Assembly (NCBI GenBank): GCA_023700805.1
Contig: JAMPYF010000011.1
Coordinates: 1-64,000 of the forward strand
Origin: Sulfuritalea sp.
GTDB taxonomy: Bacteria > Pseudomonadota > Gammaproteobacteria > Burkholderiales > Rhodocyclaceae
DNA: 64,000 bases
Reading direction: 5' to 3'
In this document: positions 8,002 to 16,034 of the stretch, piece after piece
How the letters are laid out: every line of letters starts with the position of its first letter
Position numbering within the stretch: the first letter of the stretch is position 1
Translations under genes and position numbers: made by a program
The notes under the pieces: generated by a model
Databases searched by the model: none
The model's input: the letters and a program-made list of their open reading frames with translations, nothing else
Told to the model about the DNA's origin: nothing

Positions 8002-8318
8002 ATCCTTGTGTCGCAAGGACATTCAGCGATTCGCTGATTCAAGGCAGTGAATAAATTCTTATTTGGCATTTTCGGCCAGGATTCAACTCGTCGTCATAGA
8101 GCATTCGACGCAGGCACGAAGAGCAAAGGTCAGCGATTTTGACCAAGTTAGTCCCGTGACCAAGCGGATTCGGCTCGGGAGTTACCGTGGGGATTTTTGA
8201 CTACTGCCGTCCGTGACTGATTCCTCAGGAACGTATTCGGCCAGATCTCCTGGCGCGCAGTTGAAGTAGCGACATGCCCGTGCGTCGAACAGTTGGCGCT
8301 GGCGCCACGGCGTGCGGT
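8002..8318. other. Intergenic gap after the att fragment
   Basis: No gene is seen. Two small hairpins follow the tRNA fragment directly: TCCTTG-N5-CAAGGA (8003-8019) and TCAGCG-att-CGCTGA (8023-8037). One copy of the dispersed ~25-bp repeat lies at 8291-8312 just beyond the glycosyltransferase stop. Confidence 0.45.
8291..8312 (+). repeat. Dispersed ~25-bp repeat, copy 1 (intergenic)
   Basis: AGTTGGCGCTGGCGCCACGGCG matches the family core AGTTGGCGCTGGCG-NN-ACGGCG seen in at least eight other places in this window. Confidence 0.6.
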
Positions 8319-9542
8319 TTAGCGGCAGGCCTCGATTTCGGCCAGCATCCGCAATGCCAGTTCCTTGCGATCGTAACGACAGGCTGCGGCAAGTCCGTTC
8401 TGGCGATAGCGCTGGCGCAGGGTGTCGTCCGCCTTGAGCGCCAGCAGTCCGGCGCACAATGCGTCAACGTCTTCCGGCACGAACACCTGGCCGCAGCCTT
8501 CCTGCTCGACTATTTCCGCCGATTCGCCGGCCACCCCGTGCAGCACCGGAATGCCCATGCCCATGCACTCGAACAGCTTCGACGGGATCACGGTGGTGAA
8601 CAGTTCGGTCTTCTTCAAATGGATGATCGACACATCCAGCAGCGACCAGTAGCGCACCACCTGCTCCTTCGGCACCGAATCGACGAATATCACATTGCTC
8701 AATCCCATGGCCTTGGCCTGCGCCACCAGCTTTTGCTTGTTGGCGCCATCGCCGAGAAACAGCAGGCGGATATCGCGCCCGACCGGATCGTCCTGCAGCC
8801 GCCGCGCCGCCTCCAGAAGCGTTTCAAGGGCATGCGCCATGCCGTGGGTGCCGATGTAGCCGGCAACGAATTTGCCCGGCAAACCCAGCTCGAATTCAAG
8901 CGCCATGTCACGCGCCTGAGGCCTGAAGCGGCCGACATCCACGCCGTTGGTCACCACCGCAATCTTGTTCCCGTCGATGTCGCGACCGACCAGATTACGC
9001 TTGAAGGACTGCGTCACCGAAACAATGCGCGCGGCCTTGCGATAAAGAAACAGCTCAAGGCCTTCCAGCAGATCCAGTACGCGCGAATTGTCGATGGCGC
9101 CGACCGCGCGGATCGATTCCGGCCACAAATCGCGCAGTTCGAATACATACGGAACGCGCTTCAGGCGGCTCACCGCATACGCGGCGCAGGTCGTGAACAA
9201 CTGCGGCGACGTGCCCAGCACCACATCCACGCCGCGGATGAACGGCGAAGCAAGGATCGCCGCCGCCATGAAACTCTGGTAATCGAGGATGCGCTTGATG
9301 AAGCCCTCGTTGGCCGTGATGTAGCTCCACACCCGGATCACGCGGATGCCGGCCATCTCTTCGGTCTGCCAAAGCGCATTGCGATAGCCGTCGAACACCC
9401 TGCCCTTGGGAAAATTCGGCGCACAGGTCACCACAGTAACGCGATGCCCGGCCTGGACCCATTCCCGGCAATGTTCGAAAGTGCGCGAAGCGGGCGCGTT
9501 GACCTCAGGCGGGAAATTGTCGGTCAGAAACAGAATGTGCAT
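8319..9542 (-). CDS. Glycosyltransferase family 4 (exopolysaccharide)
   Basis: A 407-aa WbuB-like GT4 protein. The N-terminus MHILFLTDNFPPEVNAPA is the classic first strand with the acceptor-side loop. The C-terminal half has the nucleotide-sugar region, with LLFLGDGANKQKL near residue 235 and the EX7E-like segment PSKLFECMGMGIPVL near 305. The start at 9542 is chosen because the homologous N-terminus begins there and the upstream heparinase gene stops one base earlier, implying coupled translation. It is expected to transfer a sugar from an NDP donor onto a lipid-linked repeat unit at the inner membrane. The donor is unknown. Confidence 0.85.
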   Translation of the reverse strand: MHILFLTDNFPPEVNAPASRTFEHCREWVQAGHRVTVVTCAPNFPKGRVFDGYRNALWQTEEMAGIRVIRVWSYITANEGFIKRILDYQSFMAAAILASPFIRGVDVVLGTSPQLFTTCAAYAVSRLKRVPYVFELRDLWPESIRAVGAIDNSRVLDLLEGLELFLYRKAARIVSVTQSFKRNLVGRDIDGNKIAVVTNGVDVGRFRPQARDMALEFELGLPGKFVAGYIGTHGMAHALETLLEAARRLQDDPVGRDIRLLFLGDGANKQKLVAQAKAMGLSNVIFVDSVPKEQVVRYWSLLDVSIIHLKKTELFTTVIPSKLFECMGMGIPVLHGVAGESAEIVEQEGCGQVFVPEDVDALCAGLLALKADDTLRQRYRQNGLAAACRYDRKELALRMLAEIEACR

Positions 9543-9543
9543 A

Positions 9544-11193
9544 TCAAGCCCAGGAAAATTCCATCGCCGCCTGCGGCCCTTTGAACACAAGCTCGATACA
9601 CATACTGGCTATCGACTGGCCGAACTCCGGATGCCAGGTGGCGACTATGACACGAGCGGCACCACCGGTCGCGCACCAGCGGATTATATGTCCATCGGGT
9701 AGAGTCAGCAGCCCGCCGTCGCCTGCGCTGGAAGCCGTGACGGCCGGATGCAGGTAGAAGCGCGCCACCGCTTCGCCAAAACCGCCTTCGACCGTATCGG
9801 TAACGCGCAAACCCTGCTCCGTCATGCGCCAGTTGCGGCGGTGCAGGGGCCGCCCCGGCAGACGACAATAGCCATCATGCGCACAAGTCAGCTCCACGGC
9901 ATCGGCGTCCTCGCTCGCGGCGAAGCCCACGGGCCGCGCCCGGCGCGCCACGCGAAAGCCGCTCCAGACCTCGCTCGAATCGGCGCCATCGATCTGCACC
10001 GTACTGTGCGCTGCGGTGCCGCGCTGGCGCAGACGCTCGGCACCGAGCCCGTACTCCGACGTCCCCGAATTCACTACTACCCGCTGCCCGAAAACAGACA
10101 GCTCGAAGGACAGCGTATCGGCATGGGCGTGGCCGGGCAGATAGTCGGGACCGATTTCGCCGACATCCGCTATCAGGACGGCATCATTTCTCCGCACCCG
10201 TACGTAGCCACTCTGCAGGGCCGACTTCAGTCCGCCAGCAACCATCCCCAACTCATCAGCGTAAGCGCCCAGGTCCGCCAGCTTCGGCGCAATCCCAAAC
10301 GCTGCATCGTTGAAAAATGCAATCCCGCCGTCCGGATGGGTCATCGCCGCCAGCCAGTCCAGCATGCGCAGCGCGAGCCGGCGCCAGTCGGTCACCGCTG
10401 CGGGGTCCATCGTGCCCGGCCAGCGCCGTGCAAGCTGGATCAAGTCCAGCAGATCCTCAAGAATGATCGCGTGATACATCGGGCTGCGCTCGAAATGCCC
10501 GCCGTCCTCCAGTATCTGTTCGGCATGCTCGCGGCGCAGAATGGCGAGCCCCTTCTCCCGCCAGACATCAGCCTCCGGCCCGGAAAAGAACGTCCCGGCA
10601 AAGACCAGCGCCTTGGCGTTCGCCAGCAAATGGTTTCCCAGCAGATGCCACTCCAGCCGTCCCATCAGCCAGCGCGCCTGCACCGCCAGACTTTGGACCA
10701 CACCCGCCTCTGGCGCATTGCCCGCGGCAAGCCACTTGATCCAGTTCACCAGCCGCAGCGACAGCGGATAAGGCTCCCAGCCGTTGCCGACCGCAGGTGG
10801 GTTCTCGGCGATCCAGCGTGCCATCAGGGCGCGGTGCCACTCCAGCCGTGCCGCCGCATCGTCGGCGTTCAGGTCATCGAAATAATGCAGGTTGTAGAGC
10901 CAGAGCTTGGGCCAATCCGACCGATTCCAGTCGGCAGCCGAAGTCAATGTCCGCGTCACCGACAAAAAGTGAAAGCGCGCCGGCCCGGTCATCGATACCA
11001 CCCGACCGCAACGTGCCCACTGTCCGGTCGCTGGCCGCACTTCCGGCGGCGGCCGCAGATCTGGCGCCGGGCGACGCAGGCGAAACCACAGCCGACCGTA
11101 AATCTGGACTGGCCGCAGATAGCGGATAGTGTGCCAGTAGCGGAAGACCGTTCCGAGAAAATTGCGACCCGCAGGAAATGGCCGGCAAGTCAT
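9544..11193 (-). CDS. Heparinase II/III family protein (polysaccharide cluster)
   Basis: About 549 aa. The N-terminal two-thirds is the alpha/alpha-barrel type domain (e.g. WLYNLHYFDDLNADD, WEPYPLSLRLVNWIKWLA). The C-terminal beta-sandwich carries the hallmark GHAHADTLSFELSVFGQR followed by VVVNSGTSEYG, where His and Tyr residues serve catalysis in characterised lyases. It has no signal peptide, which is usual for copies inside EPS clusters, where they may edit polymer. The ORF-track start at 11199 is a TTG; ATG at 11193 is used here. It stops one base before the glycosyltransferase start. Confidence 0.85.
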   Translation of the reverse strand: MTCRPFPAGRNFLGTVFRYWHTIRYLRPVQIYGRLWFRLRRPAPDLRPPPEVRPATGQWARCGRVVSMTGPARFHFLSVTRTLTSAADWNRSDWPKLWLYNLHYFDDLNADDAAARLEWHRALMARWIAENPPAVGNGWEPYPLSLRLVNWIKWLAAGNAPEAGVVQSLAVQARWLMGRLEWHLLGNHLLANAKALVFAGTFFSGPEADVWREKGLAILRREHAEQILEDGGHFERSPMYHAIILEDLLDLIQLARRWPGTMDPAAVTDWRRLALRMLDWLAAMTHPDGGIAFFNDAAFGIAPKLADLGAYADELGMVAGGLKSALQSGYVRVRRNDAVLIADVGEIGPDYLPGHAHADTLSFELSVFGQRVVVNSGTSEYGLGAERLRQRGTAAHSTVQIDGADSSEVWSGFRVARRARPVGFAASEDADAVELTCAHDGYCRLPGRPLHRRNWRMTEQGLRVTDTVEGGFGEAVARFYLHPAVTASSAGDGGLLTLPDGHIIRWCATGGAARVIVATWHPEFGQSIASMCIELVFKGPQAAMEFSWA

Positions 11194-11242
11194 GGCCAAA
11201 GCGCGATCGGCGACATCGCGTTCGCGGAAGCGGCATTACCAA

Positions 11243-11581
11243 TCAAGCGATTTTTGCCGTGGAACGTCGCTGGCCTGGATCATCCTCAAAAGCTATTTTC
11301 AAGCGCTTCCCGATTGCGGCGGCCGCCTTCGTAAGCGTCACCAGCGTAACGGAAGCGTTGTCGGGATCAAGCAGGCGATCCAGTTGCGAGCGGCTGGTGC
11401 CAATGCGCTTCACCATCGCAACTTTCGATATTTTTTGAGATTTCATCGCCTCCGCCAGCATTACAGCGATCACTTTCTTTATGGCAGTTGCTTCGACATC
11501 CTCATAGATACCTTCGTCCTTGAGAAAGTCATCGAAGCTCGATCCCTCATGCTTGTTGCGTTTCACTTTGCGTCCTTCCAT
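11243..11581 (-). CDS. HigA-like XRE antitoxin (orphaned)
   Basis: A 112-aa protein with an HTH at about residues 45-100 (MKSQKISKVAMVKRIGTSRSQLDRLLDP) and a Lys/Asp-rich head (FDDFLKDEGIYEDVEATA). This layout is typical of antitoxins following RelE/HigB-like toxins. The start overlaps the tail of a truncated toxin (11563-11667), the usual toxin-antitoxin overlap, which supports the assignment. With the toxin gone it may persist as a repressor or anti-toxin. Confidence 0.75.
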   Translation of the reverse strand: MEGRKVKRNKHEGSSFDDFLKDEGIYEDVEATAIKKVIAVMLAEAMKSQKISKVAMVKRIGTSRSQLDRLLDPDNASVTLVTLTKAAAAIGKRLKIAFEDDPGQRRSTAKIA

Positions 11582-11667
11582 TTCTTCCAGCGTTTTCCGG
11601 CAAGGTCGATATCGTCGCGATCGGCGTTTTCCTGCTTCTTGACGATGCCTTGCAACAAAACTATACC
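11563..11667 (-). pseudogene. Remnant (C-terminal ~30 residues) of a RelE/HigB-like toxin
   Basis: Too short for the ORF track. The minus strand reads GIVKKQENADRDDIDLAGKRWKKW and then DAK and stop, the characteristic tail of phage-derived Gp49-like/RelE toxins (H-G-F-x-K-K-x-x-K-x-P...DI-x-x-A). The family is ~100-120 aa; the first ~80 residues are absent and the sequence passes into the stop of the adjacent oxidoreductase gene. It overlaps the antitoxin start by 19 bp. Confidence 0.7.
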
Positions 11668-11668
11668 C

Positions 11669-13810
11669 TCACCCACCCGCCGCCTCGATCGTCACCCGCG
11701 CCACTTCGATCAATTCCTCCAGCGGAATCGGCGCCGGGCCGCCCGCCTCGACTGCGCGGACAAAGGCGGCGGCACAGGCTTTCTGGCCCTTGTCCTGGCG
11801 CCACAGGTTCATCTTGGCGAAACCCGGCCAGCCGAAACCGGCAAGCCTGCGGAAGTTGTCGAGTTGCAGCGCCCGACCGCTGGCAAACACCTCCAGCCGT
11901 TCCTTGGGAAAGCTCTTCGGGCCGTTGGCGAAGTAATGCACGGTGCCGATCGAGCCGTCTGCGAACGAAAGCTGCAGGCTCACCGTATCCTGGGTTGCCG
12001 ATGCCATGTCCGTCCGCCGCCACTCGACGATAGGCGCGCCGGCCAGAAAGCGCAGCAGATCGATGAAATGGCAGGCCTCGCCGACGATGCGGCCGCCGCC
12101 GACCTCGCTGTCCTGCGTCCAGTGCTCGGCCGGAATCGCGCCGGCATTCACCGTCATGACAAACGCCTTGGGGCCGCCGACACCCGCGAGCAAGGCCTTG
12201 ACGCGCTGCACCTGCGGCGCAAAGCGGCGGTTGAAGCCGACCATCACGCGCCCGGCCGATGAGGCCGCCGCGGCTTCGATCGCGGCCAGTTCGTCCAGCG
12301 TCAGGCAGAGTGGCTTTTCGACGAACACATGCTTGTCGGCCTTGAGGGCCTCGATCACCAGACCGGCATGGCTGTCGTGCCGCGTGGTGATCACCACCGC
12401 ATTCACCGCCGGATCGCTCAGCACGCCCGCGGTATCGGTGGTGGTCTGCTCGAAGCCGAACTTGCGCCCCGCATGCAGCCCGCTCACGCCGGCGCTCGAT
12501 GCCACCACCTTCAAGCGCGCCCCGGCCAGCTTGAAGGCCGGGATCAGCACCGCGGTCGCGTAATTGCCCGAGCCGATAAAACCGCAACTGCACGCGGCAG
12601 CCGGCGCCGCAGCCGCATGCGTAAATTCAACAGTCTGCCGCCGTACCGGACTCTGTCTGCCGGGGACTCCGCTTCGCGGGCCGGCAAGCGCCAACTCTTC
12701 ATCCTGCGGATATTCCAGCAGTATCCCCAGCGAAGGCCCGGCCCCGCCCACCAGGGCATAAGCCTGCTCGGCGTCGTCGATCGCGAAGCGGTGCGAAATC
12801 AGCGGCTTCACGTCCAGCCGGCCGTCGGCCATCATGTCCAGCACGGCCTCGAAGTTGCGCTGCTCGGTCCAGCGCACGAAGCCCACCGGGTAGTCGTTCC
12901 CCTTGTCCTCGTAGCTGGGGTCATAGCGCCCCGGCCCGTAGGAGCACGACACCTGGAAAGTCAGCTCCTTCTCGAAGAAGTCGGCGCGCGAAAGCTCCAG
13001 GCCCGTCACGCCGACCAGCACGATGCGGCCGCGTTTGCGGCACATCTGCGCGGCCTGGTGCACCGGCTCGTTGCTCTTGGTCGAAGCCGTGATCAGCACC
13101 GCATCGACGCCGCGCCCGCGCGAAAAACGCTGCGCCGTCGCCACCGGATCCTCGCCGGCCGCCAGATCCACCACCTCGGCGCCCATGGCCCGCGCCAGGG
13201 CGAGCTTGTCCGCGTCAAAATCCAGCCCCAGCACGCGGCAGCCCTGCGCGCGCAGCAACTGCACCGTCACCAGCCCGATCAGGCCGAGCCCGGTCACCAC
13301 CACCGCCTCGCCCAGCGTCGGCTGCACCAGGCGGATGCCCTGCAACGCGATGGCGCACACCACGGTGAACGCCGCCTCCTCGTCGGACACGGAATCCGGC
13401 ACCCTTGCGCACAGATTCACCGGCACGCTCACCGCCTCGGCGTGCTTGCCGTTCGAGATCACGCGATCGCCAACGGCAAACGCCGTCACGCCAGCGCCAA
13501 CTTCCAGCACCCGCCCCGCATTGCAGTAGCCCAGCGGCAGCGGCTGGTCGAGCTTGTTGAACACCGCGTCAACCGTCGGCAGGAGGCCGTCGGTCCTGAT
13601 CTTGTCGAGCACCATGCGCACCTTGTCCGGCTGCTGGCGCGCCTTGTCGATCCAGCCGGCCTTGCCGAACTCGATCATCATGCGCTCGGTACCCGCCGAC
13701 ACCAGCGTGCGCGTGGTGCCGATCAGCAACTTGCCGCGGCCGACCGCCGGGCAGGGAACGTCGGCAACTTCAGTCGCGCCTGTTTTGAGGCTTTGAAGTA
13801 TTTGTTTCAT
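11669..13810 (-). CDS. Bi-domain oxidoreductase: zinc-type alcohol dehydrogenase fused to Gfo/Idh/MocA
   Basis: A 713-aa fusion. Residues 1-~375 are an MDR/alcohol-dehydrogenase-like domain with VVVTGLGLIGLVTVQLL as Rossmann motif and GYCNAGRVLEVG. Residues ~405-710 are a Gfo/Idh/MocA domain (GFIGSGNYATAVLIPAFK, then HVFEVKPLC-like HVFVEKPLCLTLDELAAIE with the EKP motif). This fusion is common in O-antigen/EPS loci, where it probably redoxes a sugar nucleotide. The linker contains a degenerate copy of the dispersed repeat (about 12676-12690), here read as EELALAG. It is first in a minus-strand run with the heparinase and GT4 genes but separated from them by the toxin-antitoxin remnant. Confidence 0.85.
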   Translation of the reverse strand: MKQILQSLKTGATEVADVPCPAVGRGKLLIGTTRTLVSAGTERMMIEFGKAGWIDKARQQPDKVRMVLDKIRTDGLLPTVDAVFNKLDQPLPLGYCNAGRVLEVGAGVTAFAVGDRVISNGKHAEAVSVPVNLCARVPDSVSDEEAAFTVVCAIALQGIRLVQPTLGEAVVVTGLGLIGLVTVQLLRAQGCRVLGLDFDADKLALARAMGAEVVDLAAGEDPVATAQRFSRGRGVDAVLITASTKSNEPVHQAAQMCRKRGRIVLVGVTGLELSRADFFEKELTFQVSCSYGPGRYDPSYEDKGNDYPVGFVRWTEQRNFEAVLDMMADGRLDVKPLISHRFAIDDAEQAYALVGGAGPSLGILLEYPQDEELALAGPRSGVPGRQSPVRRQTVEFTHAAAAPAAACSCGFIGSGNYATAVLIPAFKLAGARLKVVASSAGVSGLHAGRKFGFEQTTTDTAGVLSDPAVNAVVITTRHDSHAGLVIEALKADKHVFVEKPLCLTLDELAAIEAAAASSAGRVMVGFNRRFAPQVQRVKALLAGVGGPKAFVMTVNAGAIPAEHWTQDSEVGGGRIVGEACHFIDLLRFLAGAPIVEWRRTDMASATQDTVSLQLSFADGSIGTVHYFANGPKSFPKERLEVFASGRALQLDNFRRLAGFGWPGFAKMNLWRQDKGQKACAAAFVRAVEAGGPAPIPLEELIEVARVTIEAAGG

Positions 13811-13871
13811 TGACTTTCAACATTCACAGCGAGCTTCGAACAGCGATGACAGTCCGCCATCTACCCCCTTT

Positions 13872-13889
13872 GGCCGACTGAAGTCGGCC
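13872..13889. repeat. REP-like hairpin 1 (GGCCGACT-ga-AGTCGGCC)
   Basis: Perfect 8-bp arms, followed by CTAC. Together with the similar hairpin at 13920-13937 it has the look of a REP/BIME pair in the gap between the oxidoreductase and the H-NS remnant. Confidence 0.55.
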
Positions 13890-13919
13890 CTACAACGGCA
13901 CCCTGTCCCCGACCTGCAA

Positions 13920-13937
13920 GGCGGACCTGAGTCCGCC
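13920..13937. repeat. REP-like hairpin 2 (GGCGGAC-ctga-GTCCGCC)
   Basis: Perfect 7-bp arms. Related to hairpin 1 by the shared GAC-tGa-GTC centre. No RAYT transposase is visible in the window. Confidence 0.5.
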
Positions 13938-14059
13938 ACCCCTTCCACAATTTCTATCGATAAGCCTCGCGCCGATCACCTACGCGGAGGGGCGACCGAT
14001 AACACAACGATCCTGAATATCGCAAATGATGCGCCAATAATCTTGCGCCTTGCGCCCCC

Positions 14060-14257
14060 TCACTTCACCGCAAACTCCTCCCGCTTTCGCCCGGACCCCT
14101 CCAACGCAACCAGCCACTTCGGGACCCGGCCGCGGCCCGACCAGGAATCGCCATTGGCGGGATTGCGATACTTCGCCGCGACGGCCTTGCGGGTTTTGGC
14201 GGCCTTGACACCGCCGCCCAAGTCGGCCAGCGTGATGCCGTATTCCGCCAGCCTTCC
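14060..14257 (-). pseudogene. H-NS-family remnant (C-terminal DNA-binding domain only)
   Basis: The frame ending at 14060 reads [14 protein letters not shown], then [21 protein letters not shown], the conserved H-NS/MvaT-like AT-hook-type C-terminal domain (Y-x-x-P-x-x-G-x-x-W-S-G-R-G-R-x-P-x-W). The normal N-terminal coiled-coil oligomerisation domain is missing: upstream of ~14258 this frame enters the nucleotide-sugar dehydrogenase sequence. No start codon or ribosome site of its own is evident. Confidence 0.75.
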
Positions 14258-14259
14258 TT

Positions 14260-15294
14260 GAAGGTCAGGCCGAGGATGAGGATTCTTGAGTCCACAACTT
14301 GCATCTTGCGCCGCGTCATGAGCTTGACGACTTCGTCGGCCACATAGCCGGCCATGCTGTCGTTGATTCGGCGGCCGGCGAGGATGACTTCGGGGTGGTA
14401 GCCGATCTCCTGCGCCTTGTGGGTCAGGTAGTAGGGATCGACGCCGATGCAGTGGCCGCCGACGAGGCCCGGTCGGAAGGGCAGGAAGTTCCATTTGCTG
14501 CCGGCGGCTTCAAGCACTTCGAGGGTGTCGATGCCGAGGCGGTGGAAGATCAATGAGAGTTCGTTCATCAGGGCGATGTTGAGATCGCGCTGGGTGTTTT
14601 CGATGACCTTGGCGGCTTCGGCGACCCTGATGGAGCTGGCCTTGTGGGTGCCGGCGGTGATGATGCTGCGATAGAGGGTATCGACGAAATCGGCGATTTC
14701 CGGGGTGGAGCCGGAGGTGACCTTCTTGATGGTGGGCAGGCGGTGTTGTTTGTCGCCGGGGTTGATGCGTTCGGGGCTGTAGCCGCAGTGGAAGATATTT
14801 TGTTCCGTCTCCTGCCCCTGCCCCATCCCCTCCCCGGCCCTCCCCTTGAAGGGGAGGGAGGTGGAGTAGCTTAGGCCGGAGTGTTTTTCGAGGATGGGGA
14901 CGCAGACTTCTTCGGTGGCGCCGGGGTAGACGGTGGATTCGTAGATGACGATGGCGCCTTTGGGCATGACCTTGCCGACGGTTTCGGAGGCCTTGATCAG
15001 CGGGGTGAGGTCGGGGCGCTGGGCGTTGTCGACGGGGGTGGGTACGGTGACGATGAAGACATTGCAGCTGCGCAGTTGTTCCGGGTCGGCGGTGAAGCTG
15101 AGCTGGCTGGCTGCGGCGAGTTCGGCGGGTTCGACTTCACGGGTGCTGTCGCGGCCGGCCTTGAGTTCGTCGATGCGGCCTTGCTTGATGTCGAAGCCGG
15201 TGACCGGGTATTTCTTGCCGAATTCAACGGCCAGCGGCAGGCCGACGTAGCCCAGGCCGACGATGGCGATACGGGTGTCTGTTGAAATGTTCAT
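14260..15294 (-). pseudogene. Nucleotide-sugar dehydrogenase (TviB/WbpA-like), C-terminally truncated
   Basis: UDP-sugar 6-dehydrogenase family. It has an N-terminal Rossmann motif ([19 protein letters not shown]), [10 protein letters not shown] and [12 protein letters not shown], and the catalytic-Cys region [16 protein letters not shown] is present. Homology stops at LILGLTFKE, where the C-terminal UDP-binding domain (~75 residues) should begin; beyond that the ORF reads the H-NS remnant in the wrong frame. An in-frame insertion (about [15 protein letters not shown]) also interrupts the region before [12 protein letters not shown]. Because the C-terminal domain completes substrate binding and dimerisation in the family, the gene is probably inactive. 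The product would have fed the neighbouring EPS cluster. Confidence 0.75.
14812..14874. repeat. GC-rich repeat element inserted in frame into the dehydrogenase
   Basis: The insert contains CCCTCCCC-TTGAA-GGGGAGGG, flanked by further CCCCTCCCC runs. On the coding strand it translates as [13 protein letters not shown], a peptide that recurs wherever this widespread small repeat sits inside genes. Related dehydrogenases run directly from the GLS region to [12 protein letters not shown]. Confidence 0.6.
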
Positions 15295-15358
15295 GCAGGA
15301 TCAGGGCTTTCTCGACGACAGAAGGTGGGCGACGGAACGGAGATCGAGGACAAGGTAC

Positions 15359-15724
15359 TCATGCATTCTGCTTCGTGGGCAGCGCGGCACTGCCCGGCAT
15401 TTCCGCTTGCGCTTGCCGCAGCGCCGATATTTCGGCCTTCAGGGCTTCGTACTCGGCTTCTTTCCGGGCCAGGTAATCGCGGGTCAGCAGGGCACGGTTC
15501 CTGACGCCCTCGGGCGTCAGGAGGTACGCGACCTTGGAAAGCTTGCCGCCGCTGCGGCCGAAGTGCGCCATTTTGAGCAGGCCTTTTTCGACCAGGGCGG
15601 CGATCAGATAGTGAACCTTCCCATTGCTTATCCCCAGCTGATGGGCAAGGTCCCGCTGCGAGATTTCCGGGTTCTGTTCGATTGCGCGAAGAATCTGAAA
15701 ATGGACTTGATCTTTGGGGGTCAT
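15359..15724 (-). CDS. MarR-family EPS-associated transcriptional regulator
   Basis: About 121 aa. A winged-helix domain at residues 5-75 (ILRAIEQNPEISQRDLAHQLG, then KVHYLIAALVEKGLLK) is followed by a C-terminal coiled segment (LARKEAEYEALKAEISALR). This matches the EPS-associated MarR type found beside exopolysaccharide loci. The longer ORF-track start at 15772 is a TTG; ATG at 15724 fits the family length. A 14-bp dyad lies ~30 bp upstream. It probably controls the EPS genes that follow on the same strand. Confidence 0.85.
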   Translation of the reverse strand: MTPKDQVHFQILRAIEQNPEISQRDLAHQLGISNGKVHYLIAALVEKGLLKMAHFGRSGGKLSKVAYLLTPEGVRNRALLTRDYLARKEAEYEALKAEISALRQAQAEMPGSAALPTKQNA

Positions 15725-15753
15725 CGGGGTTGATTGGATAGCCGCTGGCGCGT

Positions 15754-15767
15754 GCTCAATTTTGAGC
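15754..15767. promoter_or_regulatory. Candidate MarR-EPS operator (GCTCAA-tt-TTGAGC)
   Basis: Perfect 6-bp arms 30 bp upstream of the regulator's ATG, as expected for autoregulation by a dimeric winged-helix protein. Confidence 0.45.
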
Positions 15768-15813
15768 GCCAATCACTATAACGGCGGTGGGGGAATATGG
15801 CAATCGATTTTTA

Positions 15814-15838
15814 AAGAGTTGGCGCTGGCGGCACGGCG
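15814..15838 (+). repeat. Dispersed ~25-bp repeat, copy 2 (intergenic)
   Basis: AAGAGTTGGCGCTGGCG, GC, then ACGGCG: full-length match to the family. Confidence 0.65.
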
Positions 15839-16034
15839 ACGGGTTCTTGGGACCGGAACGGCAGGCTGGGATGGCCTCTGTGCAGCCGGCTTGCGGGCTA
15901 GCCGCAATAAGTACGATCGAAGCGGATCGGCGCTTCAGGCGCTGCGCTGTCGCCAACTCCCGTGCAGCTTGCTGCCCCTCCCATGATGTGTCCGCATGCC
16001 GCCGTTCATCCGCGAACTGCCGGCTCGGAGTGAG

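Larger units (their letters stand above)
15725..16034. other. Intergenic gap upstream of the MarR-EPS gene
   Basis: No gene is seen in these 310 bp. It contains the dyad GCTCAA-tt-TTGAGC (15754-15767), a candidate MarR operator, and dispersed-repeat copy 2 (15814-15838). Confidence 0.5.

Noticed and set aside
8003-8037. Two small hairpins after the tRNA-Arg fragment as terminators
   Set aside because: Stems are short and no T-run follows; they are noted in the gap entry but not called as terminators.
7697-8050. Short ORFs over the recombinase leader and att fragment
   Set aside because: No ribosome sites, no recognisable domain, and they run across the tRNA fragment and palindrome.
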